Shown: in pieces, positions 1 through 8,416 of the stretch | Layout of the letters: each line of letters opens with the position of its first letter | How positions within the stretch are numbered: position 1 is the stretch's first letter | Assembly (NCBI GenBank): GCA_014138725.1 | Contig: JACJID010000002.1 | Span: 1,688,001 to 1,752,000 of the forward strand | Direction: 5' to 3' | Source of the DNA: Kutzneria viridogrisea | Lineage (GTDB): Bacteria > Actinomycetota > Actinomycetes > Mycobacteriales > Pseudonocardiaceae | Length of the DNA stretch: 64,000 nucleotides | Notes under the pieces: model-generated | What the model was told of the DNA's origin: nothing | Databases searched by the model: none | The model's input: only the letters and a program-made list of their open reading frames with translations | Made by a program: the position numbers and the translations under genes

Positions 1-338
1 TTGCGGGCGCCCAGGTCGGCGCAGATCGCGGTGGCCCCGGCCCCGGCGACCACCAGGGCGCTGACCAGCGGTCCGATCTCGCGCACCACCCCCAGCCCCG
101 CCCCGGCACCGGCCAGGTCGGCCCCGCCGAGCTCGATCAGCAACTGGTTGAGCTGGAACACGGTGATCACGCAGAACGGCACGGCCATCAGCAGGGTGGG
201 CAGGATCGAGACGCCGGCCACGAGCCAGGCCTGGCGCACGAACTCACGAGCCGGGAAGGGCCCGCGGAAGGCGAGCCGGAACGAGTCCAGTGCGGTGGCG
301 TAGAAGCTTCCGACGGCGGCGGCCGGTCCAGTGAGCAC
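1..338 (-). CDS. MlaE/YrbE-family ABC transporter permease, 3' end outside window
   Basis: Reads from a GTG at 338 leftward off the window edge, so only the first ~112 residues are present. A purine-rich stretch (GAAAGGGGG) lies about 10 bases upstream of the GTG. The visible part starts FRLAFRGPFP around residue 19, has a hydrophobic segment, and contains VREIGPLVSALVVAGAGATA followed by ICADLGAR. That EIGP...AGAGA...ADLG block is the conserved core of MlaE/YrbE permeases, which in actinomycetes are the first genes of mce operons for lipid or steroid import. The downstream mce genes cannot be seen. The family call is firm; the substrate is unknown. Confidence 0.8.
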   Translation of the reverse strand, partial: MLTGPAAAVGSFYATALDSFRLAFRGPFPAREFVRQAWLVAGVSILPTLLMAVPFCVITVFQLNQLLIELGGADLAGAGAGLGVVREIGPLVSALVVAGAGATAICADLGAR

Positions 339-452
339 TGTCGCGTAACCCCCTTTCCGGGCTCAGGCTTTTATACCCGAACCCGATTCAGGAGATTTGC
401 TCACCCGCGCGAGGGAATTGCATGACCGACCGTCGCCACAATTGCGGAAATG

Positions 453-1427
453 TCATCCGAAAGCGTGGGTGAGCGTGTCACCCGCAAGGCGAATCGTATC
501 CGTTCCGCTGGCCTGGGGCAGGTTGAACACCAGCCCGTCCAGTCCCGCGTCCAGGTAGGCGGCCACCTGCTCCACGACCTGGTCCGGGTCGCCGACCACG
601 GTGGCCGTGCGCAGTTCCTCCGGGTCCATGCCGTGCCTGGCGGCCAGCTGCACCAGCCTGTGCTCGGCCTCACCGGCGGTGGGCGCGATGATCAGTGTGC
701 CCAGCCTGGTCCTGGTGATCTCGGCCGGGTCCCTGCCCTCGGCCTCGCAGTGCCGGTCCAGCACCGCCAGCTTGTGCCGCACGGTGGGGATGTCGCCGAA
801 CAGGTTGCACGCGTCGGCGTACTTCGCGACCAGCCGCAACGTCCTGCGCTCGCCACCGCCGCCGACCAGCACCGGCGGGCCGCCGGGGGTCACCGGGCGC
901 GGCTCGTTGAGCGCACCGCTGATCCGGTAGTGCTCGCCCTGGAAGCTGGGCGCGGGCTCGCGCAGCATCGCGCGGATGATCCGCAGCGCCTCCTCCAGCC
1001 GGTCGAACCGCTCGCCGACCGGCGGGAAGTCGAAGCCGTAGCCCTCGTGCTCCTCGCTGTTCCACGCCGCGCCGATGCCCAGCACGGCCCGTCCCGAGGA
1101 GATCACGTCCAGGGTGGTCAGCGTTTTCGCCAGCAGCGCGGGATTGCGGTAGGTCACCCCGGTGACCATCGCCCCCAAACGCACCCGGCTGGTGCGCGCG
1201 GCCAGCCCGGACAGCAGGGAATACGCCTCCAGCATCGGTTCTTCCCTGCGCCCGCCCGCGGGGACCTGGATCTGGTAGAAGTGGTCCATCACCCAGAGCG
1301 AGTCGAATCCGGATTCCTCGGCGGCCACCGCGCTGAGCACGATCCGCTCGAACAACTGCTCGGTCGGCACCTGGTAACTGAAGCTGGGGATCTGCAGGCC
1401 GAACCTGGTCACCTTCGTCTGAGTCAT
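453..1427 (-). CDS. LLM class F420-dependent oxidoreductase
   Basis: 324-residue protein starting MTQTKVTRFGLQIPSF. The frame stays open further upstream, but this ATG begins where luciferase-like monooxygenase proteins normally begin. Family hallmarks are the N-terminal beta strand FGLQIPSF, DSLWVMDHF, the VRLGAMVTGVTYRNP stretch, GIGAAWNSEEH and the C-terminal PGGPPVLVGGGGERR region, covering a single TIM-barrel domain. Members with these motifs usually use reduced F420 (or flavin) to act on small organic substrates in the cytoplasm; the substrate cannot be read from sequence. It is divergent from pabAB with about 100 bases between the starts. Confidence 0.85.
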   Translation of the reverse strand: MTQTKVTRFGLQIPSFSYQVPTEQLFERIVLSAVAAEESGFDSLWVMDHFYQIQVPAGGRREEPMLEAYSLLSGLAARTSRVRLGAMVTGVTYRNPALLAKTLTTLDVISSGRAVLGIGAAWNSEEHEGYGFDFPPVGERFDRLEEALRIIRAMLREPAPSFQGEHYRISGALNEPRPVTPGGPPVLVGGGGERRTLRLVAKYADACNLFGDIPTVRHKLAVLDRHCEAEGRDPAEITRTRLGTLIIAPTAGEAEHRLVQLAARHGMDPEELRTATVVGDPDQVVEQVAAYLDAGLDGLVFNLPQASGTDTIRLAGDTLTHAFG

Positions 1428-1530
1428 GACACCGCAGTGTTGCTCCTGGTGCGCGCTCCAGGTCAAGCCTGGTCCGTGAGATTGGGCGCACCGACGTGGA
1501 GTACCGGCTGGTAGCGGGTTACCGTCCCCC

Positions 1531-3501
1531 GTGCGCACGTTGCTCGTGGACAACTACGACTCGTTCACCCACAACCTCGCCCACTACCTGGCCGAGGTCA
1601 CCGGGTGCGCCCCCGTGGTGCTGCGCAACGACGACCCGCTGCTCAGTCCCGCGCTGTTGACCGAGTTCGACAACGTGGTCCTGTCCCCCGGCCCCGGCAC
1701 GCCCGAGCAGGACACCGACCTGGGCCGCTGCCTGGAGCTCCTCGATCGCTGCGAGCTGCCGCTGCTCGGGGTCTGCCTGGGCCACCAGGCCATCGCGCAC
1801 GCCTTCGGCGCCAAGGTGGCCCGTGCACCGCAGCCACGGCACGGCCGCACCTCCCCCGTGCTGCACGAGGGCGAGGGCCTGTTCGCCGGTCTGCCCTCCC
1901 CGTTCGAGGCGGTGCGCTACCACTCGCTGGCCGTCACGGACCTGCCGGAGCAGATCGAGCCCACCGCGTGGACCCCGGACGGAGTGCTGATGGGCCTGCG
2001 GCACCGCGACCGTCCACTGTGGGGAGTGCAGTTCCACCCGGAGTCGATCCGCACCGAGCACGGGCACGCACTGCTGCGCAACTTCACGGAGCTGAGGCCG
2101 CACGGGGCGCGGCGCCCGGTGATCAGCACCAGCGGTGCGAATCCCAGTGGTGGCAAGCCCAGTCGTAGTAGGCGCTGCCGGGTGCACGTCCGCGAGCTGG
2201 CCACCGACTGGCACGAGGAGGTGGCCTTCGACCGGCTGTTCCGGCCCAGCAGGTACGCCTTCTGGCTGGACAGCGGGGACCGCGACCGGTTCTCGATCAT
2301 GGGTGACGCCCGGTCGGCGGTGCGCGCGCAGGACGTGCCGGGCGGCTTCTTCGACTGGCTGGACGGCGAACTGCGCCAGGTCGAGGTGGACGTGCCCGAA
2401 CTGCCCTTCGAGTTCGCGCTGGGCTGGGTCGGCTACCTCGGCTACGAGCTCAAGGCGGAGTGCGGCGGGGAGCGCGCGCACACCTCGCCGTACCCGGACG
2501 CGGTGCTGGCCTTCGCTGAGCGCGCACTGGTGTTCGACCACTTGGAGCACAGGACGTACCTGCTCGCGCTGGACCAGACCTGGCTGGACGAGGCCGAGAC
2601 GGCGTTGATCGGACTGTCCGATGTGGACCCGATCTACCATGGACGCCCGCAGGGACCCAGCCGCGTGCACCTGCGGCACGGCAGGAACCGCTACCTGGAG
2701 TCGATCGCGGCCTGCCAGGACGCCATCGCCGCTGGCGAGACCTACGAGGTCAACCTGACCAACGCCCTGCGCGCCCGTGGGGACCTGGACCCCTGGCAGG
2801 CGTACCAGTTCCTGCGCCGCAACAACTCCACCCCGTTTGGCGCTCTGCTGCAACTGGACGAGCTGTCCGTGCTGAGCACCTCGCCGGAGCGGTTCCTGCG
2901 CGTGGACCGGCACGGCGCCGTGGAGTCCAAGCCCATCAAGGGAACCCGGCCCCGTGGCGACACGCCCGAGCAGGACGAGTTGCTGCGCGAACAGTTGCGC
3001 ACGAGCGAGAAGGACCGCTCGGAGAGCCTGATGATCGTCGACCTGGTGCGCAACGATCTGGCCCGCTGCGCCGAGATCGGCTCGGTACACGTGCCCGGCC
3101 TGTTCCAGGTGGAGAGCTACCCGACCGTGCACCAGCTGGTGGCCACGGTGCGCGCGCAGCTGCGAGCGGACGCCAGCGCGGTGGACTGCGTGCGGGCCGC
3201 GTTCCCCGGCGGGTCGATGACCGGGGCGCCGAAGATCCGCACGATGCGGTTGATCGACCAGCTGGAGGGCGCGGCGCGCGGGGTCTACTCCGGGGCGATC
3301 GGCTACTTCTCGCTGACCGGGGCCGCCGACCTGAGCATCGTGATCCGCACCGCGGTGATCACCCCCGGTCTGGTCGACTACGGGGTGGGTGGGGCCGTGG
3401 TCGCGCTGTCCGACGCCGAGGCGGAGTACGAGGAAACGGCGGTGAAGGCCGCGCCGCTGCTGGACCTGCTCGGCGCGGAGTTCCCCGATCGAGTGATGTG
3501 A
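1531..3501 (+). CDS. pabAB: Aminodeoxychorismate synthase, fused PabA-PabB
   Basis: 656 residues combining two subunits. Residues 1-190 are a class I glutamine amidotransferase with nucleophile Cys82 in GVCLGHQ and the His169/Glu171 pair in FHPES. From about residue 215 comes the chorismate-binding domain, with PIKGTRPRG at 468-476 and GSMTGAPK at 561-568. The lysine in PIKGT marks PabB; anthranilate synthases carry Ala there. The product is 4-amino-4-deoxychorismate, precursor of p-aminobenzoate for folate or for a secondary metabolite. The GTG start is followed at once by the amidotransferase motif LLVDNYDSF, which fixes the N-terminus. No pabC or other folate gene is adjacent. Fused PabAB proteins are common in actinomycetes and often accompany antibiotic genes. 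Confidence 0.93.
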   Translation: MRTLLVDNYDSFTHNLAHYLAEVTGCAPVVLRNDDPLLSPALLTEFDNVVLSPGPGTPEQDTDLGRCLELLDRCELPLLGVCLGHQAIAHAFGAKVARAPQPRHGRTSPVLHEGEGLFAGLPSPFEAVRYHSLAVTDLPEQIEPTAWTPDGVLMGLRHRDRPLWGVQFHPESIRTEHGHALLRNFTELRPHGARRPVISTSGANPSGGKPSRSRRCRVHVRELATDWHEEVAFDRLFRPSRYAFWLDSGDRDRFSIMGDARSAVRAQDVPGGFFDWLDGELRQVEVDVPELPFEFALGWVGYLGYELKAECGGERAHTSPYPDAVLAFAERALVFDHLEHRTYLLALDQTWLDEAETALIGLSDVDPIYHGRPQGPSRVHLRHGRNRYLESIAACQDAIAAGETYEVNLTNALRARGDLDPWQAYQFLRRNNSTPFGALLQLDELSVLSTSPERFLRVDRHGAVESKPIKGTRPRGDTPEQDELLREQLRTSEKDRSESLMIVDLVRNDLARCAEIGSVHVPGLFQVESYPTVHQLVATVRAQLRADASAVDCVRAAFPGGSMTGAPKIRTMRLIDQLEGAARGVYSGAIGYFSLTGAADLSIVIRTAVITPGLVDYGVGGAVVALSDAEAEYEETAVKAAPLLDLLGAEFPDRVM

Positions 3502-3570
3502 TCTGCGGGAACCGCTGCGCGGGTCAACCATGGACCGGGTCATGTTCCGACCCAACTCCAGAGGTCACCC

Positions 3571-4044
3571 ATGAACAAGACCGCCATCGGGATCATCGCC
3601 GCACTCGCCGTCGCCGCCGTGCTCTCCGTCGCCGGGCTGAGCCTGGCCTCGGCGCAATCCGAGTACTCCTCGACTCCCTCGGGTACCGCCCAGGACGTGC
3701 GCCAGGCACGGGACGCCCTGGCCACAGCCGTGCAGCTGCACGACCTCGCGGGAGTGCGCAAGGCCGCCGACCAGCTGGTGCCCGCGCTGGCCGCCGTGCA
3801 CACCGAACTGGACCGGGGCGCGCTGCGCCCGGAGACCGCCAACTACCTGAGCACCGCCGAGCGGCAGAACGCCGAACTGCGCGCACAACTGACCGTGCCC
3901 GCACCACGCGGCGGCATCCTGGACTCGGTGACCGGGCTGGTGAACTCCTTGCTGGACACCGTCAAAGGGCTGCTCAACGGGTTGCTCGGCGGGGGCGGCA
4001 GCTCCAGCACCACCACGACCACCAGCACCTCATCGGCAGGCTGA
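3571..4044 (+). CDS. Secreted hypothetical protein with hydrophobic C-terminal helix
   Basis: 157 residues, unrecognised. An AGAGG ribosome site precedes the ATG. Residues 1-29 form a clean signal peptide (hydrophobic IIAALAVAAVLSVAGLSLASA). The mature part is helical and rich in Ala, Leu and Gln up to about residue 110, then has an amphipathic glycine-rich stretch with DSVTGLVNSLLDTVKGLLNG, ending in a low-complexity Gly/Ser/Thr tail. The stretch could associate with membranes. It follows pabAB by 69 bases and ends at a strong hairpin shared with the convergent gene. No function is inferred. Confidence 0.7.
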   Translation: MNKTAIGIIAALAVAAVLSVAGLSLASAQSEYSSTPSGTAQDVRQARDALATAVQLHDLAGVRKAADQLVPALAAVHTELDRGALRPETANYLSTAERQNAELRAQLTVPAPRGGILDSVTGLVNSLLDTVKGLLNGLLGGGGSSSTTTTTSTSSAG

Positions 4045-4048
4045 GCGA

Positions 4049-4087
4049 GGCCGTGGGCGGTGACCGGACCGATCACCGCCCACGGCC
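4049..4087. terminator. Bidirectional hairpin between convergent genes
   Basis: A perfect 15-bp inverted repeat (GGCCGTGGGCGGTGA and its complement) with a 9-nt loop lies between the stop codons at 4044 and 4093. There is no U-tract on either side, as is usual for actinomycete terminators. Confidence 0.7.
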
Positions 4088-4092
4088 CGCGA

Positions 4093-4851
4093 TCACTGCT
4101 CGGCCACCGACATCAGCGAGAACAGCGCGCCCATCGGGTCCTGGATCGTGGCCATCCGGCCGTACGTGGTGTCCTTGGGCGAGTTGACCACCGTGGCCCC
4201 GTGCTCGTCGGCCAGATCGGCCACGGCATCGGTGTCGGCCACGGCGAAGTACACCGCCCAGGCCGGGATCGTGTCCGGGAACTGGCCGATGCCGCCCACC
4301 GGGCGACCGGCCACCTCGAGCGTGGTGTAGTCCATGCCGCCCATCGGGGCACCGATCTCCAGGCCGAACACCTTGGCGTAGAAGTCGCGCGCGGCCGGAC
4401 CGTCCCCAGTGGACAGTTCGTTCCAGATGACCGTGCCTGGCTCGTTCACCAGCTGCGAGCCGCGGTGCACCCCGGACTGCCAGGCGCCGAAGACCGCGCC
4501 GGTGGGATCGGCCGCGATCCACATCTTGCCCTGGCCCCGCACGTCGATCACCCCGGTGAAGGGCTGACCCCCGTTGTCCACCACCGACTTGAGCGCGGCC
4601 TCCGCGTCCTCGGCGGCCAGGTAGGTGGTCCAGGAAGGCGGCATCTCGTCCTGGCCGGGCGGGGGCTGCATCAGCCCGGCCACGGTCTTGCCGCGCAGGA
4701 GGGCCTGGGTGTAGCCGTGCGTCTCCGGCGGGCCCACCTCGTACTGCCAGCCGAACAGCGCGGCGTAGAACTCCTTGGACGCCTCGATGTCAGGTGTCGA
4801 CAGGTCGACCCAGCACGGGGTCCCCTGGGCGTAGTCGCTTGCCTCGGGCAT
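4093..4851 (-). CDS. VOC family protein with two glyoxalase domains
   Basis: 252 residues from the ATG at 4851, chosen because GGAGG lies 5 bases upstream of it; an earlier in-frame ATG at 4884 has no such site. Two tandem vicinal-oxygen-chelate modules are visible: one beginning GTPCWVDLSTPDIEASKEFY near residue 8, the second near residue 135 beginning VIWNELSTGDGPAARDFY. Each repeats the pattern of an opening strand, a helix ending in FYAALFGW or FYAKVFGLE, and late Gly-rich strands. This two-module form resembles the hydroxylase-like and CFP32-like proteins of actinomycetes; the catalytic role is unknown. Confidence 0.82.
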   Translation of the reverse strand: MPEASDYAQGTPCWVDLSTPDIEASKEFYAALFGWQYEVGPPETHGYTQALLRGKTVAGLMQPPPGQDEMPPSWTTYLAAEDAEAALKSVVDNGGQPFTGVIDVRGQGKMWIAADPTGAVFGAWQSGVHRGSQLVNEPGTVIWNELSTGDGPAARDFYAKVFGLEIGAPMGGMDYTTLEVAGRPVGGIGQFPDTIPAWAVYFAVADTDAVADLADEHGATVVNSPKDTTYGRMATIQDPMGALFSLMSVAEQ

Positions 4852-4937
4852 CTTGTCCTCCGCCTGATGTGCGAACGCCCCCATCGTGCCAGCGGCGCCA
4901 CGGCCCGATGGCAGGAAACCTGACTACATCACCGGAT

Positions 4938-5495
4938 TCAGCCATTCGTTGACGGTGCGCTACCCGCCGGGTACTTCTCCAGTTCGGCGAGCACCCAGCG
5001 CGCCCAGTCCCGCTGCAACTCGTACCAACGCAGGCCGAACTCGGCGGCGAAGCGCGCGAACCCAGGCCGCACACCGGGTTCGGCCTGCTGGTCGATGTGC
5101 TCGATGGACTCGGTCAGCTCGGCGGCGACCCCGCCGCTGGCCTCCGCCATCCGGCTGACCAGTTCCCGGGTGTCCTCGATGTCCAGGGAGGACAGCATGA
5201 ACAGCCGCAGCACGAACTCGTTGCGGGCGGGCGTCTCGCCCATCGGGCTGAACATCCACCGGCGCAGTTCGGCGCGCCCCGGCCCGGTGATCCCGTAGGT
5301 GCGGCTGCCGCGCGCGCCCTCCTCGACCACCTCCACCAGACCGTCCGCGGTCATCCGCTTGAGCTCCGGGTAGATGTGGCTGTGGCTGGCGTGCCACGCG
5401 TGCGCCGAGAGCGACTGCTCGAAACGTTTGGCCAGGTCGTAACCGGTCTGCGGGGTGTCGGCGAGCAGTCCGAGCAGGGCGTGGCGCAGTGACAT
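4938..5495 (-). CDS. PadR family transcriptional regulator
   Basis: 185 residues. The ATG at 5495 is preceded by AGGAGG, which decides the start over an upstream in-frame ATG. The winged-helix begins MSLRHALLGLLADTPQTGYD and continues with HIYPELKRMTADGLVEVV, the classic PadR signature; the C-terminal half is a helical dimerisation region of the Vir type. It is transcribed away from the carotenoid oxygenase gene, and the shared 105-bp region holds a perfect PadR-type operator at 5544-5567, so it probably represses itself and its neighbour. The ligand is unknown. Confidence 0.9.
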   Translation of the reverse strand: MSLRHALLGLLADTPQTGYDLAKRFEQSLSAHAWHASHSHIYPELKRMTADGLVEVVEEGARGSRTYGITGPGRAELRRWMFSPMGETPARNEFVLRLFMLSSLDIEDTRELVSRMAEASGGVAAELTESIEHIDQQAEPGVRPGFARFAAEFGLRWYELQRDWARWVLAELEKYPAGSAPSTNG

Positions 5496-5543
5496 GGTGA
5501 CCTCCTGTACCGAGCGTACATGACAAAGCTGACATGTTGCCGT

Positions 5544-5567
5544 TGACATGTACGCGCCGACATGTCA
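5544..5567. promoter_or_regulatory. PadR-type operator between padR-like gene and carotenoid oxygenase
   Basis: Perfect inverted repeat TGACATGT, 8-nt spacer, ACATGTCA. It contains the ATGT-N8-ACAT pattern reported for PadR regulators. A further TGACATGT-like copy lies just upstream (5530-5537), in direct orientation. A TTGACA at 5543-5548 overlaps the left arm and could be the -35 of the rightward gene. Confidence 0.75.
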
Positions 5568-5600
5568 GCCTCGTCATGTCACCGAGGGAGGGACGACACC

Positions 5601-6926
5601 ATGGACCACCAGTTGCCCGGCCACCTGGCGCCGGTACCGGACGAGATCAGCACGGTCGACCTGGCCGTGACGGGCACGCTGCCCACCGAGCTGACCGGCC
5701 GCTACTTCCGCAACGGCCCCAACCCCAAGCCCGGCGAGCCGGTGCGGCACTGGTTCAGCGGCAGCGGCATGCTGCACGGGGTGCGGCTGCGCGAGGGCCG
5801 TGCGGAGTGGTACCGCAACCGGTGGGTGCGCACGAACAAGGTGGAGCGCTTCCGCGAGGACGGCTCGATCGACTTCAGCGGGGGCGTGGCCAACACCTCG
5901 GTGCGCGAGCACGCGGGGCGGGTGTTCGCACTGGTCGAGAGCAGCTTCCCGGTGGAGATCGACCGCGAGCTGAACACGATCGGCAGCCACGACTTCGACG
6001 GGCGGCTGACCACCGCGATGACCGCCCACCCGAAGGAGGACCCCGACACCGGGGAACTGCACTTCTTCGGCTACAGCGCGATCCCGCCGTTCCTGACCTA
6101 CCACCGGCTCGCCGCGGACGGCACACTGGTCGCCAGCCACGAGGTTCAGGTGCCCGGGCCGACGATGATGCACGACTTCGCGATCACCGAGCACAACGTG
6201 GTCTGGCTGGACCTGCCCGCGGTGTTCGACCGGGAACTGGTCGGCAAGACCCTGCCGTACCGGTGGAGCGAGGGCTACGGCGCCCGCATCGGCGTGATGC
6301 CCAAGACGGGCGGGCCGGTGCGGTGGTTCGAGGTCGAGCCCTGCTACGTGTTCCACGTGGGCAACGCGTGCGAGGACGCCCAGGGCCGGGTCGTGGTCGA
6401 CGCCGTGCGCTACGACCGGGCGGCGTGGATGACGCTGTGGCCCAGCATCGGGGGCAAGGAGGACCCGGCCGAGCACGCCGCGTCCACCGGCACCAGCAAG
6501 CTCCACCGGTGGACCCTGGACCCGGCGACCGGGCAGGTGTCCGAGCAGCAGCTCGACGACCGCTCGGTGGAGTTCCCCACCCTCAACGACCTGCGCACCG
6601 GCAAGCAGAACCAGTTCCTGTACGCCGTCAGCCACGCGGACCTCGTCAAGTACGACACCGCCAGCGGCGCCACCCAGGCGCACTCACTGGGCGCGGGCTG
6701 GCACGCGGGCGAGGCCGTGTTCGTCCCCGCCGAGCAGGCCCGCAACGAGGACGACGGCTGGCTGCTGTCCATCACCACCCACGACGACCCCGAGGTGCCC
6801 TCCCGGCTGCTGGTACACGACGCCACCGACCTGGCCGCCGGACCTGTCGCCACGGTGCACCTGCCGCGTAGGGTTCCGGCTGGCTTCCACGGCACGTGGA
6901 TCGCCGACGAGGGGGAGAACCGATGA
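5601..6926 (+). CDS. Carotenoid oxygenase family protein
   Basis: 441 residues from ATG 5601, with GGAGGG 9 bases upstream. It is a seven-bladed beta-propeller Fe(II) dioxygenase of the RPE65/apocarotenoid oxygenase family, which cleaves carotenoids, apocarotenoids or stilbene-like compounds. Evidence is the N-terminal GRYFRNGPNPKP, MMHDFAITEHN, FHVGNACED and C-terminal GFHGTW, which supply conserved iron-ligand histidines. The stop overlaps the next start (ATGA), so it is translationally coupled to the membrane protein downstream. A PadR-type operator sits in its promoter. No carotenoid biosynthesis gene is in the window, so the substrate may be imported. Confidence 0.9.
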   Translation: MDHQLPGHLAPVPDEISTVDLAVTGTLPTELTGRYFRNGPNPKPGEPVRHWFSGSGMLHGVRLREGRAEWYRNRWVRTNKVERFREDGSIDFSGGVANTSVREHAGRVFALVESSFPVEIDRELNTIGSHDFDGRLTTAMTAHPKEDPDTGELHFFGYSAIPPFLTYHRLAADGTLVASHEVQVPGPTMMHDFAITEHNVVWLDLPAVFDRELVGKTLPYRWSEGYGARIGVMPKTGGPVRWFEVEPCYVFHVGNACEDAQGRVVVDAVRYDRAAWMTLWPSIGGKEDPAEHAASTGTSKLHRWTLDPATGQVSEQQLDDRSVEFPTLNDLRTGKQNQFLYAVSHADLVKYDTASGATQAHSLGAGWHAGEAVFVPAEQARNEDDGWLLSITTHDDPEVPSRLLVHDATDLAAGPVATVHLPRRVPAGFHGTWIADEGENR

Positions 6927-7582
6927 ACAAGGCACCTGGTCCGCTCGCCATCCTGCTGTCGCTGGTCTGGGACGTCGGCCTCTCGCTGGGCGCCTACTTC
7001 GTGGCCCACTGGCTGGGCGCCAGCGACTACCTGGCCCTGCTCGCCGGTTCCGCCGCCGCCCTGCTGCGCCTGCTCTACGTCGCGCTCAAGGCCCGCAAGC
7101 TCGACGTGTTCGCCGGGTTCATGCTCGGTGTCTTCCTGTTCGGGTTCGCCATGTCCTTCCTGTCGGGTGACGCCCGGTTCCTGCTGATCAAGGAGTCCTT
7201 CGGCACCGGCATCGTGGGCCTGGCCTTCCTCGGCAGCCTGTTCCTCGGGCGCCCGCTGATCTACCACGCGGCGCTGCGCGGCAAGGTCGGCAAGCCCGAG
7301 GAGGTCGCCGAGTTCGAGCACAAGTGGGCCACCCTGCCCGGTTTCCGCCGCACGTTCCGGATCATGACCGGCGTCTGGGGCGGTGGCCTGCTCGCCGAGG
7401 CGCTGGTCCGCATCCCGCTGGTCTACCTGCTCGACACCTCGGTCGCCGTGACCGTGTCCAGCGTGCTGTTCATCGGCACCATGGTCGCGCTGTCCCTGTG
7501 GAGCGGCATGTACGCCAAGCGCGTGCAGGCCCGCGCCGCCGCGGCTGCCGCTGCCGCCGAGACGGACACCGCGAACGCCTGA
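6923..7582 (+). CDS. VC0807-like integral membrane protein
   Basis: 219 residues, ATG overlapping the stop of the carotenoid oxygenase by 4 bases. Hydrophobic segments at roughly residues 5-30, 32-50, 60-80, 95-110, 145-165 and 170-195 indicate a six-helix membrane protein. The KWATLPGFRRTFRIMTGVWG stretch resembles VC0807-type proteins of unknown function. The tail is a low-complexity alanine run. Coupling to the oxygenase suggests a shared role, perhaps in handling a lipophilic substrate or product (inference). Confidence 0.75.
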   Translation: MNKAPGPLAILLSLVWDVGLSLGAYFVAHWLGASDYLALLAGSAAALLRLLYVALKARKLDVFAGFMLGVFLFGFAMSFLSGDARFLLIKESFGTGIVGLAFLGSLFLGRPLIYHAALRGKVGKPEEVAEFEHKWATLPGFRRTFRIMTGVWGGGLLAEALVRIPLVYLLDTSVAVTVSSVLFIGTMVALSLWSGMYAKRVQARAAAAAAAAETDTANA

Positions 7583-7600
7583 GCAACGGCTCATGTCCTG

Positions 7601-7641
7601 AAGGTGCCCTTCGCGACGCCCAACGTCGCGAAGGGCACCTT
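7601..7641. repeat. Dispersed GAAGGTGCC palindrome, copy 1
   Basis: Perfect 18-bp arms (AAGGTGCCCTTCGCGACG and complement) around a 5-nt loop, 18 bases after the stop of the membrane protein and 62 before the stop of the convergent TetR gene. A degenerate half copy follows at 7674-7694 (19 of 21 bases match the right arm). Same family as 14442, 33209 and 42421. It probably acts as a bidirectional terminator. Confidence 0.8.
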
Positions 7642-7703
7642 CGCGGCGATCCGTCCGGCTGGTGAAGCCCGCAGCGAAAGCCACCTTCGCGGCGTCTTGG
7701 GCC

Positions 7704-8330
7704 TCAGCGGGGCAGGTCGGCGGCGAAGATGGAGCGGGTCCAGACGGCGGTCAGGGTGTCGATCAGCTCGCGGTCGTCGCGGACCAGACTGGGCGAGGTG
7801 AAGTGCCGGGCGATGCAGTGCTCGGTCATGCCGATCAGCATGGTGGCCAGCGCCTCGGCCGAGGGCGGGCCGTCGGGGGCCTGGCCCTCCTCGCGCTTGT
7901 GCCGGATCACGGCGGCGGAGGCCTCGATCAGCCGCGCGGTGAGCCCCGCCGTGAACTCCCTCGCCTCGGGCGGGGAGTCGGGGTTCTGCGCGGCGAGCAG
8001 CACGGCCCCGTGCTCGCGCCACATGCGCACGGCGACCTCCACGCTCTGGCCGATCTCGTGCCCGGGCTCGCCGGTGCTGGGCTCCAGCCAGGTGTCGACA
8101 TCGGCCAGCAGCGCATCGGCGGCCTTGTCCAGCAGCGCGGACAGCAGCGCCTGCTTGGACTCGAAGTAGAAGTAGAAGCTGGAACGGGAGATGCCCGCGC
8201 CCGCGGCCAGCTCGCCGATACCGATCTCGGCCAGCGCCTTGACCGCCAGCAGCCGCTCGGCGGTCTCCAGGATCGCCTCCTGCTTGAGGTCCCCCTTGCT
8301 CGGGCCCCTGCGGCGCAACGGAGTCGACAT
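7704..8330 (-). CDS. TetR family transcriptional regulator
   Basis: 208 residues from ATG 8330; a GTG six bases further upstream is possible, but GGGGGTAGG is better spaced for the ATG. The N-terminal helix-turn-helix reads LETAERLLAVKALAEIGIGE followed by LAAGAGISRSSFYFYFESK, a typical TetR domain. The C-terminal part looks like the EthR-type ligand domain. Divergent from the P450 gene, with a long palindrome between them, so it likely controls the P450 in response to a small hydrophobic ligand. Confidence 0.9.
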   Translation of the reverse strand: MSTPLRRRGPSKGDLKQEAILETAERLLAVKALAEIGIGELAAGAGISRSSFYFYFESKQALLSALLDKAADALLADVDTWLEPSTGEPGHEIGQSVEVAVRMWREHGAVLLAAQNPDSPPEAREFTAGLTARLIEASAAVIRHKREEGQAPDGPPSAEALATMLIGMTEHCIARHFTSPSLVRDDRELIDTLTAVWTRSIFAADLPR

Positions 8331-8348
8331 CGGCACAGCCTACCCCCA

Positions 8349-8384
8349 TCAACATGGTGACGAAAAAAATCGACACGATGTTGA
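8349..8384. promoter_or_regulatory. TetR operator candidate between TetR gene and P450
   Basis: 36-bp imperfect palindrome: arms TCAACATGGTGACGA and TCGACACGATGTTGA match at 13 of 15 positions around a 6-A spacer. The A-rich centre is striking in this GC-rich context. It lies midway in the 86-bp divergent promoter region. Confidence 0.7.
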
Positions 8385-8416
8385 CTCTGTGAGGTGGTCC
8401 GGGTCACAGTGGAGTC

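Noticed and set aside
1519-3555. 678-residue open frame antisense to pabAB
   Set aside because: Composition typical of antisense reading in high-GC DNA, no recognisable motif, fully overlapped by pabAB.
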